Below are positions 1-12,097 of a stretch of 64,000 nt of DNA, piece after piece; position 1 is the first letter of the stretch, and each line of letters opens with the position of its first letter. Origin of the DNA: Thelephora terrestris (lineage: Eukaryota > Basidiomycota > Agaricomycetes > Thelephorales > Thelephoraceae); assembly GCA_015956445.1 (NCBI GenBank), contig WIUZ02000004.1, positions 2,496,169-2,560,168 on the forward strand, read 5' to 3'. A program made the translations under genes and the position numbers. The notes beneath the pieces were generated by a model. The model had not been told where the DNA came from. It made no database searches and saw nothing but the letters and a program-made list of their open reading frames with translations.

Positions 1-575
1 ACAAGAACATGCTCGACCTCGGGGCACTTCAAAACAAGGGACTTGTGTGATATGGCCTCAAAGCGGCTCGAAAGAGAAACCAGCGAAGACGACGGAGTGA
101 ACGACACTGATACGAGCGCAGGCCCAGAAAGTGACAGCAGGCCTGTAGACGGAACCAGTGTCGCCCTTCGTTAAACCCGTGGTACTGAGGACGTTGGCTA
201 CGCTGCAAGCTTTGCGGAGAAGCTGAGTATTGGTGATCCGCAGCCTTCGCCCGGTTCATCGGCTCCGTACGTGATCGGGGTCTATTCGGAGTCAAGGAAA
301 TGTTTTTGGGTTTGCGATGGAATGTCGCGGAACGGAAGTGGAGAGATAATCAATATATCACGTTGAGGTTGAGAATGCTGATATCGTTGCAATCGCCGGC
401 GACACGGTTGCTGGAGTGCTGCTGGACTGTTGCGAGACGACGGTGGACCTCCGAGACGAACCTGATGAGCACATCGGTTTTATGAAGCGTTGAGACCACC
501 TTCGGGGAACCAGACGATGTCTCCCGTCTCGAAGCTAGCAGAACGAGCAGTCTTGAACGGACGATCCGAGTAAAG
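1..575 (-). pseudogene. Acetyl-CoA synthetase N-terminal relic (ACSa)
   Basis: On the minus strand this matches the N-terminal third of the acetyl-CoA synthetase copies at 31.5-33.8 and 48.0-50.2 kb. The window opens inside the CPEVEHV segment. About 80 bp are missing just after position 30, and the conserved start region ends near 575 without its ATG. The codon that is a stop in ACSb and ACSc is still Tyr here (SVY, near 145). Intact ACS makes acetyl-CoA from acetate, ATP and CoA. The remnant cannot encode it, although part of the copy may lie left of the window. Identity as ACS-derived is good; exact limits are approximate. Confidence 0.7.
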
Positions 576-1254
576 AGTTTCCCTGGCGATCTGTAGGCGT
601 AACGATACTCAGTGTGGGGTGGGTATAGACAGATGGGTAAGGACGTACCTGTGCCCACAATTCGCCTGAGCCCTCTCCGACAGTCTTTCCGTGGTGAACA
701 CGATAGCCCCGATATCCGGACCAACGTGTGGCTTTTTGTTGGTCGTTAACGCGAGGGACGATGGTGTGAGTTGGGATGGATTGATGCCAAGAACTACTCT
801 TTCGGAGACGACACGTTGAAATCTGAAACGCGTACTTTTCCCTCGAATCACCATCGGCCACACTGGCTGGGCAAACGATCTCATGATTTCACCCATTGCG
901 TTTACAAGTAAGAAGGAATTCACTCCCGAGTGCCCCCAACGCCTCCGTGCTTCGCAGTGAAGCACTCGTGAAATTCTCATCGCCAGAAACGCCATGAGAT
1001 CGCGTGTATTCGTGAGCTCCCACTGCGAGTTTATGATAAAGTACCGCAGAATGAATGAAAAATCGTGGCAAGTTACTGTCGATATTCCGACCAGGTGACG
1101 ACAGTTGGTCGGATGTTGGAATTGATCGTGAAGGGGTAGGCGCTGGCCAAGACCACGATGATCTCCTTCCTCCCCTGACGCCCTTCTCAAAGCATCCTCA
1201 CCTTTCTCGCGCGTTAACTTCTTGATTTGGTTCCCCAAAAATTATTCTCTCCGC
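576..1254. other. ACS/U divergent intergenic region
   Basis: This holds no convincing gene. It is the head-to-head spacer between an ACS copy (minus) and a U-family copy (plus). Recognisable versions recur near 60.8-61.7 kb and, in part, 37.86-38.2 and 54.22-54.5 kb, for example the block around 930-1000 that includes CTTCGCAGTGAAGCACTCG. It probably once carried divergent promoters; no TATA box or other defined site stands out. Confidence 0.45.
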
Positions 1255-2133
1255 AAGCACACGGAGTCCAAAAACTCTAAGAAGCACCGGTCGACACCCA
1301 AACAGGTTTGTGAGGTCACCGGTCACGGTCCACTGGGTCGGTCGTCATCGAAGAAACCGCACAGAAGTCTCGTATTGGAGAAGACCAGGCGTTCGGCCAC
1401 ATCAAGAACTGCTTCAACGCGACACGCTTGCGTTTCGCCAAGGAATCGTCTGCCGCGTTCAGAACGACCTCACTCATTTTTTCCAGCAAGGTTGGTCGGT
1501 CTTGGCTACTCACTCCACTGTGCGCCCTCGAGATCCCGGACGGAACGACGGTTTGACCTACACTGGTGTCTCGCACACCAGCCCTGGCCAGGCTGACTTG
1601 GACTTCCCTAACGCCGATCCAACTGTCGACGGCTGCGTAGTTCATGACGGTCAAGAGTATGATGATCAGAAGGATACACGGCCACGGGCATTTGAGACTT
1701 CTCTCGCCGACTCCCAAATGAAGCTTCGCAAGCCTAAGTAACGTAAGTGACGATCAAGCGTTCGTTTCTTCAAGCTTCATCCGTAAGGTGCTTATAAGAG
1801 TCTCTCGTTACAGGCAAGGCTCGTGGCTACGAAGTTCTTCCCACCCGTCCCTTGAGTGTCCTCCGTCCCGCCATCCGAACCCGGAGAGCAAACTTTCCAC
1901 CGCGAGTTCGAGACCATGTCCAACTTCAGCTGTGATGCCGTGACCTCCGATAACATCAGCGCCTTCAGTGAAGAGGACTGGCAAGATCTCGAGTCCGCCT
2001 ACACCCTCGATTACGAGTTGGGCTGGGACCTGAAGCTCTTTCGAATGGCTCGAAATGATTCTGATTCGATTTTAGCGTTCTTCCCCTTCCACGACTTCCT
2101 CGCAGAGGACATACTTTCAGGCCCTCGTCAAAG
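1255..2133 (+). pseudogene. U-family gene copy a, unknown function
   Basis: This is the first of eight copies of an unidentified two-exon family. Exon 1 (about 1255-1741) carries the family signatures LTYTGVSHTS, DGQEYDDQKDTRPRAFE and QMKLRKPK. A good donor (AAC then GTAAGTGAC) and acceptor (TTACAG then GCAAGG) bound an intron at about 1750-1813. Exon 2 (about 1814-2133) carries PPSEPGE, EFETMSNFS, TSDNISAFSEEDWQDLESAY and a WDLKLFRMARND stretch. Exon 1 is read in two frames because of indels, so this copy is probably dead. The consensus is soluble with no membrane segment or signal peptide. I do not recognise the family and assign no function. Confidence 0.55.
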
Positions 2134-2137
2134 GTGA

Positions 2138-2882
2138 GTGACATACGGACGAACGTCAAGATTGACTCGACGTACATCCAGCGTGTTCTTGCCGATTTGT
2201 AGTCATTGTCGTTTATCTGTTCATCTTAGGTCGTTCGACATCGCTTGAGTTTGAAGATGCTATTCTCCATACCTCTGTATCTATATAGACCCTTGGTCGG
2301 GTTTATGAACCTTTCTTTACGGAGCAGGCGCACTGTTTTTGACCCGAGCGCATCGATATAGCCTTGAAGTTGTCTCAATGCCATCTGAAACAACTCGATT
2401 GCTTCGTTCGTCCGTTGGTTACGCGTGCAGAATCGCAGACTTCCCGGCCGCCGGCGATGGCTCACCTTCAACGATCCATCCTGAACTGCACGTCGTGAGG
2501 AGGGTTCAACTGCTTGAGGTCTCAAGTTCTCATTTCTAGATCCGGCGTTGAGGCTGACCACCAAACGCAACCGAAGGCCTCGTACCGCTGTAAGCAAAGT
2601 ACAAAAAATTAACTGATATCAAGGCGGTATGTTGCCTTTCAAGTAACCGCCCAAGTCAGTGCCCTACACCGACCGAATCTGTGATTTTTGTCGCATTTCA
2701 TTGAATCCAAGGCGCGAGATGTTTCAAAGCCCGTGGAGTCAGGAATTTGATAAGATAGTGGGAAGTTTCGTGCGAGTTCAATGCGACTTTTCTACACGAG
2801 CACCACATGCGAGGCTAAACGTCGAAGAAATGGAATAAAAACCAGTCCTACAAGTCGACGCCATCAAAGTACGCTGTGATCC
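2138..2882. other. U-to-GTPase spacer, no clear gene
   Basis: This is convergent spacer between the U copy (plus) and the GTPase copy (minus). Related sequence recurs at 39.3-40.0, 55.5-56.0 and 62.65-63.43 kb, with shared blocks such as the GAACCTTTCTTTGCGGAGTAGAC type and GAGCACCA(C)ATACGAGGC. Minus-strand reading frames near 2226-2597 are not preserved between copies, so I treat the stretch as noncoding. Confidence 0.4.
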
Positions 2883-4200
2883 TCAGAGAAACCCGTCACG
2901 GAGACGGTCGAGAACTCTAGCTTGTCTGTATCCTCGAGCTTTCAATTTCAACGCCCGGAGTGTGTCCTTGATCTGGTTGATCTGTAGTTTGTAGTGGGAT
3001 GCCATCCTCTTGCTGTCGTCCAGTAACCATTCGACCTTCATTTTCAACCTCTGGATTTCCACGTCTAGTTCCCTCCTGGGCTCCTTGTCCTTGTCCTTTA
3101 ACGCCTGCTCCAAACCCTCCCTGGGCACCCGCATTTGCTCTCGGTGTCTCTCCATTTGGGCGTTGAGCTCCCTGGTCAGCTCCTCGCCCGCGGCAGTGTC
3201 TGGGATCGCCTTGCCTTCATCGAAGACCTCCTTCTGGATGTACAGCGGCAAGGGGTTATCACCGAAGGAGGAGACGGACGACTCTTTCCGCAGAGAGATC
3301 GGTATTCTCGTGACGTGCCATCCGAGTGCCCTTGTCGAGGACCGGCTTGAAGAAATCATCCTCCCTCTTCAACTCGGCCTCACGTTCTTTACCGACCTCG
3401 ACGTCCACTTTTCCCCACATGTTGGTGACGATGACGACGTTCTAGAGAGAGCATTGTCGTCGCAGAGCTTCCGGGAATCACAAAGTTCCTCCTCGATATT
3501 CCGGTCATCTTGAGGTCAGAGATCCGGTGGAAATAAAGGACCCCGGCAAGCTTCTTGCCCCCCCCTCGTATCTGCAAACAGACGATGTAGTCGAGACGTA
3601 ATGCACCGTGCGTGGGAAAGGTTCAGCCTTCATCTTAATTCACAAGGGGCTGGGTTTGAGCCTCACCTACGAGTTTTCGAGGAAGGCCGCGATCATATCG
3701 AGGACGCCTACGTCGCTGAGCGAGGTGTCGTCGAACCCGGGAGCATCGATCAGAACCACACGACGCCCGGCTGTGTCCCCATCGACGTTCTGAACTTCTC
3801 CATCATCTCGAGACATCCGTTGCATTCCGTGCCAACACTAAGCACGAAGAAAACATCCAAGCCCTTTTCCGCACGAGGAAGCTTACTTCTTGCCAGTAAG
3901 AAACTAGCGTTCTCCTGGTCCCTTGTCTTTTTCTTCTTGCGGCGCGCTCATCGTCTCAGTTTGAGGCCAATCTCCATCTCCCTGAGAGTCCAGCTGACAA
4001 TCGTGTGGATGAGCTAGCTCTGCGATCCGCCCTCGATGCAGAAAAAAAGTCAAGTACGCACGAATGGCTTGCCCGTTTCTCGTTGCAACATAAATCCGTC
4101 GAATAAGACAAATTGGCAAATTTCCTGGATTCGATGAGAGGCGAAGAAAGTTGAGGGTGCGGGAGACGTGATCAGGGGAGATGAATGAATAAAACATGGG
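2883..4200 (-). pseudogene. AIG1/G-domain GTPase copy a (decayed)
   Basis: Read on the minus strand, the region gives pieces of the G-domain (AIG1/GIMAP-like) P-loop GTPases that are abundant in agaricomycetes. In order: LIDAPGFDDTSLSDVGVLDM (switch II/G3, near 3700-3770), GVLYFHRISDLKMTGISRRNF (near 3490-3560), VVIVTNMWGKVDVEVGKERE (the TN.W segment in the G4 position, near 3380-3450), DFFKPVLDKGTRMARHENT, then a long charged coiled coil ending near 2884 (AAGEELTRELNAQ and RRELDVEIQRLKMKVEWL). A stop-containing frame break lies between the G domain and the coiled coil, and several further indels occur. I could not find the Walker A P-loop, which should lie upstream near 3.9-4.2 kb. Family assignment is strong; the copy is very likely nonfunctional. 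Confidence 0.72.
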
Positions 4201-4773
4201 ACCCCAATGTCGCGGTTACTACTTCGGGGACATCGATCCGCGATGGCCACCTCTGGGTGCCCGCGATAGCTGCTTCTGGAGCACCCGCATGCGGTAGTAC
4301 GCGTGTTGGAGAGAGCACGGCTACGAAAGTCTTGGACCCGGAGGGTGTCCAGCGTATCGCGTTCTGCCCTTTTCGAGGGGCGCGATGGCGTGTGAGTAGG
4401 TACCGCACGATGACAACCTTCAGGACACGTCGGAAGACCTTCCCCCTTCAACGTTCTCCGCACCCGTTCGCTTACGACGACCATACGGTCACGCAGCGGT
4501 CGCATCCATGAGACGTGGTTGAAGGACACGCGCGACCCTCAGAAATTGAAACTCGAGTGTCCTGCGAGGCGTAAGCATTGACTACAGACGCAACAAGGCA
4601 AGGAAATCAGAGGAGGGTGGTATTTCACTGGCAAGAGATGAAAGTTCGCCCATCCGCAGACGGGGATTTTCCGCGCTTAGCGTTTGTTGGCCGAAAAAGC
4701 GAAAAACGGCACGAGTCCCACGTGTCCGTCTTATCTGCTGCCACCCCATCATCTACAACGAATCAACGACAAA
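4201..4773 (+). promoter_or_regulatory. Upstream region of NWD1
   Basis: This sequence lies between the GTPase 5' side and the NWD1 start. Homologous sequence precedes the three NWD exon-1 relics (37.1-37.69, 53.5-54.06 and 58.8-59.28 kb). That makes it the ancestral divergent GTPase/NWD promoter region. No TATA box is obvious. The ORFs inside it are not conserved between copies. Confidence 0.4.
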
Positions 4774-7700
4774 ATGGGTTTGCGAGATTTCCTCGGGATA
4801 CCGAAAGGCCATCGTCGAGAGCGGAGCACAGCTAGGAGCGAGATGAGCCCCACCGAGGGCACAGGAGAACTTGATCTGGCCCTGCCAAGTCTCACGGCGG
4901 AATCAGCTCCAGATCTTCAGATCGATGCCTCGAGTTCGACGACTCCTAGTCCCTCTGCTGCTCGCTATCAGCAATCAAACGGTATGCAAACGATTTCTTT
5001 CTAGATCGTCTATTTGACCGCTCTTCTCTGTTCGGCGCAGACCGCCGTTCCATTCCCGATCGATTTCGATCCATTCTCAACAGGGGATACAGCAAATTCA
5101 CAAAATCCTTCAATACCATCGCATATCCCACGACCAAATTACTCCTCCGTGGGGTCAGAGACTGCGCAGATGCATTTCCTCCGCTCAAGTCTGTCGCGGG
5201 AGGGCTCTGTTTCATCCTCGAAAATTGCGAGGTATGCATCTTCCCCTGCATCTGTTATTCAAGTCGCTCAGAGACGCGCCAGAAAACAAGAGCAAATAAG
5301 CAATCGATAGAATCATTAGAGCCCCGAATACGTGCGCTCGCTGGGTCACTCTGTGCACCTGTTCTCAAGGGTGACACCGAAGAGCAATCAAGAAGAAATG
5401 ATCTCGAACGGTTAGACCATGCGCCACAGTACCAGGTGCTGGCTCCTCTGACATACGCTCACTAGGAAACTGCGAGCTGTTAATCAAGGCCTGGACCTGA
5501 TGGCAAAACAAGGGAACATCGAAGCCTTTTTTAGCAATCTCAAGAACGCCGATAGGCTTAACGGACTGGTTGAGGACATCCGCAATGCAATGTTAGATTA
5601 TCAGGTATGTCTCAAAGATGCACCACTCGCACCTCTGACGTTCGCTTTAGACCTCTCTACAGCAAGATATCTATAACAAGAATTGTCAGCTTATTGTGTG
5701 CCCCACCCCTGTGCTTTTACCCCAACAGACTAATCAATGAATAGGAATCTGCGGACCTTGCCATTCTTGACAGGATGTATCACACCCCGGATGCTGGATA
5801 CCACTATGGGAACAGGCAGGGATGCTTAGGTGGAACAAGGCACGACGTCCTCAGGGAAATTGGGCATTGGTTGACAAACAAACAAGACCAACGTGTTTTC
5901 TGGTTGAACGGCCTGGCCGGGACCGGAAAATCTACCATTGCGCAAACATTTGCCGAAACAAGTTTTGCAGACGGAAAGCTCGGGGCAAGCTTCTTCTGTT
6001 CACGAGACTTTGTGGACCGGAGCAATCTCCAGATGATCTTTCCAACCCTTGCATTCCAGCTTGCCTACAGCTATCCCCATTTCCGTCAGCAGTTGCTACG
6101 GGTCTTGAAGGCAACACCCCATGTTGGACAGGAGTCCCTCTGCTCACAGATGGAGAAGCTCATTGTTGGTCCCCTCAAGGCTGCCTCCATCTCAACCCTT
6201 ATCATCATTGATGCCCTTGACGAGTGCAAGGATAAAGAACCTGCATCTGCCATCCTTTCCATGCTCTCCCGCTATACAGATGAAATCCCCAATGTTAAAT
6301 TCTTTATCACCGGACGTCCGGAACCCCCCATCCGCTCTGGGTTCCGTCTTAAACCACTCCGCCCTATCACAGAAGTGCTCAGGCTCCATGATGTAGAGCG
6401 ATCATCTGTTGATGCAGATATCAAACTATATCTCAGGACTCAGCTGGCCAAGATTGCTGAGACAAGGAGTGACTGTGACTTGACAGAGAAATGGCCAAGC
6501 TCAGATAACCTTGATGTTCTCTGCAAGAAGGCTGCTGGCCTGTTCATCTTTGCCTCAACAGTTGTCAAATTTGTTTCATCCCGAAACCACACCCCCACTG
6601 AGAGGCTCACCCTCATCATCTCCCTCCCACACAATACTGCCCACGAAGGAAAGTCAGGGGTGGATCTCCTCTACACCCAGGTCCTAGAGCAAGCTTCCCA
6701 CAGCGTAGACCCAAGTGATCAGGAATTCTACTCCCGATTCAAGACTGTTCTTGGAACAGTTGTGCTAGTGTTCAACCCTCTTTCAACACGGGCGCTCTCA
6801 GACCTCCTCAAAATACCCAACATCTCCACCACCCTCCATTCTCTCCACTCTCTCCTCCTCATACCAGGCCCAGGGAAGACCAATGATTCAATTCAAGCAT
6901 TCCACAAGTCATTTCCTGACTTTCTCACAGATACTAGCCGATGTGGGGGAAAGTGGTTTTTTGTGGAGCCAGAGGTTCATCATGTGGAAATTGTGCTGTC
7001 ATGCCTCAGGTTGATGGAGGAAAGGTTGAAGAGAAACATTTGTGACCTTGAAGACCATTGTTCTCTTAGTGAGGTGAAGGACCTTTCCACCCTAAAAACC
7101 AATAACATTGGAGATGCCCTGGAATATGCCTGCCACTTTTGGACAAAGCACCTTGTGGAGATCCCTGGAAGTAGCCCCAATGCCAAAAAAATAGCAGAGG
7201 CAATAGATGAATTCTCTACAACAAACTTGTTGTATTGGATTGAGGTCCTTGTGCTTACAGGAAAACTTGGTGTTGGAGTTTATGCCATGAATGATGTTGA
7301 GAAATGGTGTGCTTTGGTGAGTGCTTTTCAAACCATCTACTGAAAGCCATACTGATGTTCCTTTAGGCAAGAATTGAGTGCAAGTGGACAAATGACACCC
7401 AACGCTTCCTGTTGGAATACTTTGATATCATCCACAACTCTCCTTCTCAGATATACCATTATGCCCTCCCATTTTCTCCTCCCTCATCATGGCTTCAAAA
7501 GTGCTACAGTGCAGAACTCTCCAATGAAGTCAAAGTGAGGGGAGTTCCACTTGGATGGGGAACATGTTCTCGAACTGTTGCTCTTGGCAGTGACCCACAG
7601 TCTATCTCACACTGGAACAACACTGTTGCAGTTGGCCTGGAATCTCGGGATATCATCATCCTGGATGCAGTTACTGGCAGCCAAACTGCTGTCCTTTCTG

Positions 7701-9190
7701 GTCACACTGATTGGGTTAGAGCTTCTACCTTCTCATCAGATGGGATGTTTTTTGTCTCTGGAAGTGATGATAAGACTGTCAAACTCTGGGATGTGCAAAC
7801 TGGTGGAGTCATCAAGACATTTGATGGTCACAAAGCTTATGTCATGTCTGTTTCCATCTCAACAAACTCTGCTATGATTGCCTCAGGGGATGATAGTGGA
7901 ACAATCTTCCTGTGGAACCATCAGACAGGGGAACACATCTGTATGATTGAGCAAGAACAGAGTGTAGACTATGTCACCTTCTCTCCAAAAAACCCCCAAC
8001 ACCTCATATCTGTATCTGCTGGGAAGATTTGGCATTGGGACATAAATGGCCATCAGATTGGCTCAGCATATGATGGTTCTTGCATTGCTTTCTCCCCAGA
8101 TGGTACTCAATTTGTTTGGTGCAATGGAGACGCAGTCACAGTCCAACACTCTGATACTAGAGTGACTGTAGCTGAATTCTCTGTGGCTGGTCAATACATT
8201 GAAAGATGCTGTTTCTCCCCTGACAGCAGGCTTGTTGCAGTTGCTACTAGGCATATGATGATCTGTGTCTGGGATACTACCAGCCCAGATTCTCACCCCA
8301 TAGAGCAATTCACCATACCATCTGGTATTCAGGGCATTGTGTTCTGTTCTCCCTCCACTCTGATCTCAGCATCTGGGGATGCATCAGTCAGGTTTTGGCA
8401 GATTGGTGTTCCACAAACAGACCAAGTTGTCTCTGATCAAAAGTCCACTCCACCTACTTCAGCTCCAATCAAGTCTATCAGTCTGAACCCAGGGAATGGG
8501 ATTGTGATCTCAAGTGATTGCTATGGGGTAGTAAAGACCTGGGATATCTTGACTGGCCTCTGCAAAGCATCCTTCCAGACCCCAGCTGGTAATAACTTGA
8601 GAGACGTCCAGCTGACAGATGGGAAGCTAATCATGGTTTGGCATGAGAGTGGGAAGATTCACATCTGGGACACTGAGAAAGCTGAACTCCTCCAAACAGT
8701 AGAGGTCCCACAGTGCCAGAGCCTCAGGATATCAGGGGATGGGTCAAAGGTTCTTTGTCTGAGTGATCGCACTGTCATTGAAGTGTGGTCAATATGGACA
8801 GGAGAGGGCATGGGCAAAGTTGAGTTGGAAGAGTGGGCATATGGAAATCTCTTCTATTTGGATGGCTCAAAAATCTGGATTGAGCTTAGAAACTCTTCTG
8901 TCCAAGGGTGGGACTTTGGAATCTCAGGCTCCTCCCCAGCCCCACTGCCCAACACACCCATAGAGGAATCTTGTCTGCAATTCACCAGAAATCCCCCTCA
9001 GATCACAAACAAAATCACTGGAAAAGTGGTTTTCCAACTGTTTGGGAGGTATGCAGAACCTGAGGTGGCACAGTGGGATGGACAATATCTGGTTGCTGGC
9101 TATGAAACTGGAGAGGTTTTGATTTTGGATTTCTGTCATCTGTATCCTCAGAAAGAATCTATAGTGTATTGTCTCTGTGACTGGATTTGA
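4774..9190 (+). CDS. NWD1: NACHT-WD40 NLR-like protein, intact
   Basis: A STAND ATPase of the fungal NLR type, expected to act as an intracellular ligand-triggered switch. Splicing that keeps frame throughout gives seven exons: 4774-4981, 5041-5231, 5283-5410, 5466-5604, 5651-5695, 5745-7316 and 7367-9190 (1368 aa). Residues 1-70 are a basic, Ser/Pro-rich leader starting MGLRDFLGIPK. Residues 70-237 are helical, with FPPLKSVAGGL and LVEDIR motifs that resemble the MLKL/HeLo-like helical N-termini of agaricomycete NLRs (inference). The NACHT domain has Walker A GLAGTGKS (about 293-300) and Walker B LIIIDALDE (about 389-397). The last exon encodes WD40 blades (LSGHTDWVRASTFSSDG, GSDDKTVKLWDVQTGG). 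The start is the ATG shared with NWD2. No breaks were found. Heterokaryon incompatibility or defence is likely from the family but unproven. Confidence 0.9.
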
Positions 9191-9640
9191 TGTTCTCTGG
9201 TATGAATATGTTTTAGATAGGAAGGGGTGCAAATGCAATGTGGTCTAACCATCATCTTTTTCAGTCTGGGAAAGACTAAATAAAACAGAAGGTGAGTCTT
9301 ATCATGGCCGGCTAAATTTATCACATTGAACAAAGGGTAAGATAGCTGAGGTGTGGCACCCTCAACTACATTACATTCCACCCCAGCTTGACAAGCTGAT
9401 GACATGTATTTTGATATCTATCAGCCCTTATGGCACCCCCAACAACCCTCCCAGGAACTAATCATGATGACTTGAGCTTGGTTGTTCAATATAGTCAAAC
9501 AGATACACCCTGTAGACTTTGGGCTTGTACTGTTGAAGACACCCTTTGAAAGGGAGGGGAATTATTCACCTTCATTTTGGAACAAACAGATCAATGTTTC
9601 TGAGGTGTTGATGCAGATGCCAGCAGGAAAATGAATAGTG
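9191..9640. other. NWD1 3' flank, homologous to the NWD2 3' flank
   Basis: The sequence after the stop aligns with 47133-47590 downstream of NWD2, including the shared GATAGGAAGGGGTGCAAATG and CTAAATAAAACAGAAGGT segments. The AATAAA-like element at about 9279 is a candidate poly(A) signal. Similarity stops near 9636-9640, which I take as the left edge of the large insert. Confidence 0.6.
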
Positions 9641-9698
9641 CCCTCCATCAAAGTGCTTGTTGTGGATCTTGGACAGTCATTCACACTGTAGAAATGAA

Positions 9699-9733
9699 GT
9701 TGGTCAAATAATTTACCAATGAATTTGACCAAC
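9699..9733. repeat. Left-edge inverted repeat GTTGGTCAAAT/ATTTGACCAAC
   Basis: A perfect 11-bp inverted repeat (9699-9709 and 9723-9733) with a 13-bp loop lies just inside the left edge of the 21.5-kb insert. The same core recurs in inverted orientation near the right edge. Confidence 0.7.
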
Positions 9734-10317
9734 ATTTGGGACCCCCTTCCTCACTCGGCACGTTGGGAATTTTTTTACCAAAAAAGGTACCGTTTCACCA
9801 ACACCACGTGGCGTGCGCGGTCCAATGATCTTTCGAGGATCTTGCGGGATCTTGCAGGCTCTTGCCCAATAGAAATAATAGTAATTATTGCTGTAATTCA
9901 TGCCAATCGTACGGACGGATACACAGGTCACGTATTTTGGGTCGGAGGAAGTAGAGATAACATATGAGAATGATCAAGGAGAGTAGAGCATTCGTGCCCT
10001 GTTCGTATGGAACCAGCAAATGGGATCGAAGATCGTCCGCATCCGTGTTTGCGCGGGGTCAAGAAACTTAGGCGAACGTGGGTGAGCTAGGAAACCGAGG
10101 GATGTTCGGGACGGGATACGAACCTTTTGGTAGCAACGACGGGATAACCATCATCCACCCGGGGGGGAACTTTGGCCGCGTCGTCGTTGGTGGGGGTTGC
10201 TGCCATCGTCGCTGTTGCCGAGGCCGTCGTTGTTTTCGTCATTGTCGTCGTCGTCGGCGTAGCCATAGCCATGGCGGTCTTCATCATCACAGTTGTCGTC
10301 ACTGTTGTCATCCCTGT
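9734..10317. other. Noncoding stretch inside the insert, left side
   Basis: I see no gene here. The stretch at 10170-10317 is rich in GTC/GTT/GCC triplets (minus strand GAC/AAC, Asp/Asn-rich in one frame). It sits just past the predicted end of the minus-strand gene at 10318, so it is 3' sequence or, if splicing differs, an acidic C-terminal tail. Confidence 0.35.
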
Positions 10318-12097
10318 TCATGGCGCCACTTCCTGGGATGAAGTGGATGAATTGTAGTTGCGTTGGGGGTGGAGTATGTTGAGCAGGTAGAGTATATTCT
10401 ATACTACTACATGGCGTACTCTAATCCTTACCTGAGAGGGGAAGATATAGTAGTGCAAGTGGGAGAGAGAGAGAGAGAAGCGATTGGTTGATCTATAGAC
10501 ACATGAGGGGTATATATACTTATCTACTCTATTAACGTCACATCTATACAGTGTGACTGATGCATGGTCCGTGCGGCGGCTTAAGGCACGCGCGTTATAC
10601 CGATCGATTGGGTCACTGATGTGACACCGTCCTTTGGGTTGCTTATTCAGCGCTCTCCGGCATCGGCTCTCACACGAAGCGGTGGAGCCGGTTGACCCGT
10701 TGCCGGGCACAGACCTTCGGTTCAACAGAGTAAATTGATGAAGTGCTGGAGGTGAACTTTTGGACGAGCGGGAGGGATGTGTTGTTGGGATAGGCTGCAT
10801 AGCGTGTTCCGAATTGTTGGGATCGTGAGCTCGCACGTCTGCTAGGACGACGCATGAAGTCGAGAGGACGAAGGATGAGAGGGGTTGGTCACTGACCTTG
10901 ATGCCTTCTGCCGTTCGTGTTGAGGTATTGCCATGCAGGTGGGAGGAGGCGGGAATCATATTCGGCCTGATGTTGGTTCACAGCCGCATTCGCGTTTAGT
11001 TGTTGCCCGTAAGGCCAGGGTGTGGGCGCGTTCCACATGCTCGGGTATCCGGGTAGGATACCGTGGCCTACACCCCCAGGACTGAAGGGCTGTGGAGGGG
11101 CTGTGATGGTAAATAGAATCAAAGAACAAGAATTCAGGGAGGTTTGCAGCCTGACCTTGATTTGAAACCCTGCTCGCAGTGTCCTGTTGTCGTTGGGGAT
11201 CGCGATGTTCATTTTGCATCTGCGGGTACCCGGAGATCGGGGGGACTTCCTGACATCAGTAGCATTCAACCGAAGGGGTGTAGGATTAGGTTGATGCTCA
11301 CGTAGGGGAGGATTTGCCCAGTGTTGCATGCTGCTTGATGCATCAGACAAAGGGAAGTTGAGTGGATTGTACGGGAAGGGTGAGGGTTGCACGGAGTCGT
11401 CAAACGGGAGTTGGGGTGCACTAGAGGCTAGGTGGGTGGGATAGTTAGACGGCGGCGCAGGGTCCCAGTAGGGTCCTCCGTGGCTGGTGAACCCAACTGA
11501 GTCGGTTGTGGTTGATGGCCCTGGTGGTAAGACGGGAATTCGCTCGTCCTCACCGTGGTCATGGTCGTCACTGTCGTTGCCATTACCATCATGGTTGTTG
11601 TGGTCTGGTGCCGGCGTCCGGTTTCGCTTTGATGAACGTGCAGGGAACCGAGCGCCTCGAGGAGCGTTTGGGTTTCGCTTCGAAGAGTTTGCGGCCAGGT
11701 AACGTCGGTTCTCTGGGACCTCCCTCAGTCGTCTCCTGTACAAGTCCTTTCGCCAGCTTCCAGCAGTCCCCCTGGCTGCATCCAATACGGCCCATCGCCC
11801 ATACTCGTCCATGAATGGGATTCGTGGATTGTTCCTCACCTGTTTGTTCCGAGACGTGGTTTGATAGCGGGAAGGTCACATGCTTACCTCATCCACCAAC
11901 CAGTCGGAAAATCGCTTCGGGACATTGTCGAAATCAATCCACACGCCTTCCCCACACTGTTTCATGGCGAATCGGACGTGCTCCTGGGGTAACTGGTAGT
12001 TAGTGATGGGGAGGGGATTCAACAAGCCACTGACCCGGAATTGATTGTAAGCGCTCCTCCTCTCCTCGGTGGTGTGAAGTTCCATGGCTTTCTTCAA
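10318..12097 (-). CDS. Hypothetical multi-exon protein (Pro/Asn-rich)
   Basis: A minus-strand gene rebuilt from splice signals. Exons: 12097-11888 (5' end not fixed), 11839-11302, 11249-11156, 11100-10897, 10838-10432 and 10332-10318 (stop). Introns have GTAAGC, GTGAGC, GTCAGG, GTCAGT and GTAAGG donors, and most junctions keep frame. The join after 11302 is off by one base, within a CCCC run. The N-terminal part (AYNQFRVSGLLN, VWIDFDNVPKRFSDWLVDE) looks globular. The middle is low complexity with HNNHDGNGNDSDDHDHGEDE. The C-terminal half is Pro/Gln/Asn-rich (PYGQQLNANAAVNQHQAEYD). More 5' exons probably lie at 12.1-12.73 kb, where an ATG-led frame starts MTPTTRRAAATQ. I do not recognise the family; no catalytic motif or membrane segment is seen. 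Confidence 0.5.

Noticed and set aside
2226-2597. Minus-strand 123-codon ORF between U and GTPase
   Set aside because: The reading frame is not kept in the equivalent spacers at 39.3, 55.6 and 62.7 kb.
3010-3513. Plus-strand 167-codon ORF over the GTPase tail
   Set aside because: Antisense of the coiled-coil tail; Ser/Leu-rich composition is what a reversed Glu/Lys coil gives.
4774-4800. Possible N-myristoylation of NWD1/NWD2 (MGLRD start)
   Set aside because: Position 6 is Phe or Arg instead of Ser/Thr, so the consensus is not met.
10078-10357. Plus-strand ORFs rich in Val, His and Cys
   Set aside because: They come from a triplet-repeat tract and have no start context or conserved pattern.
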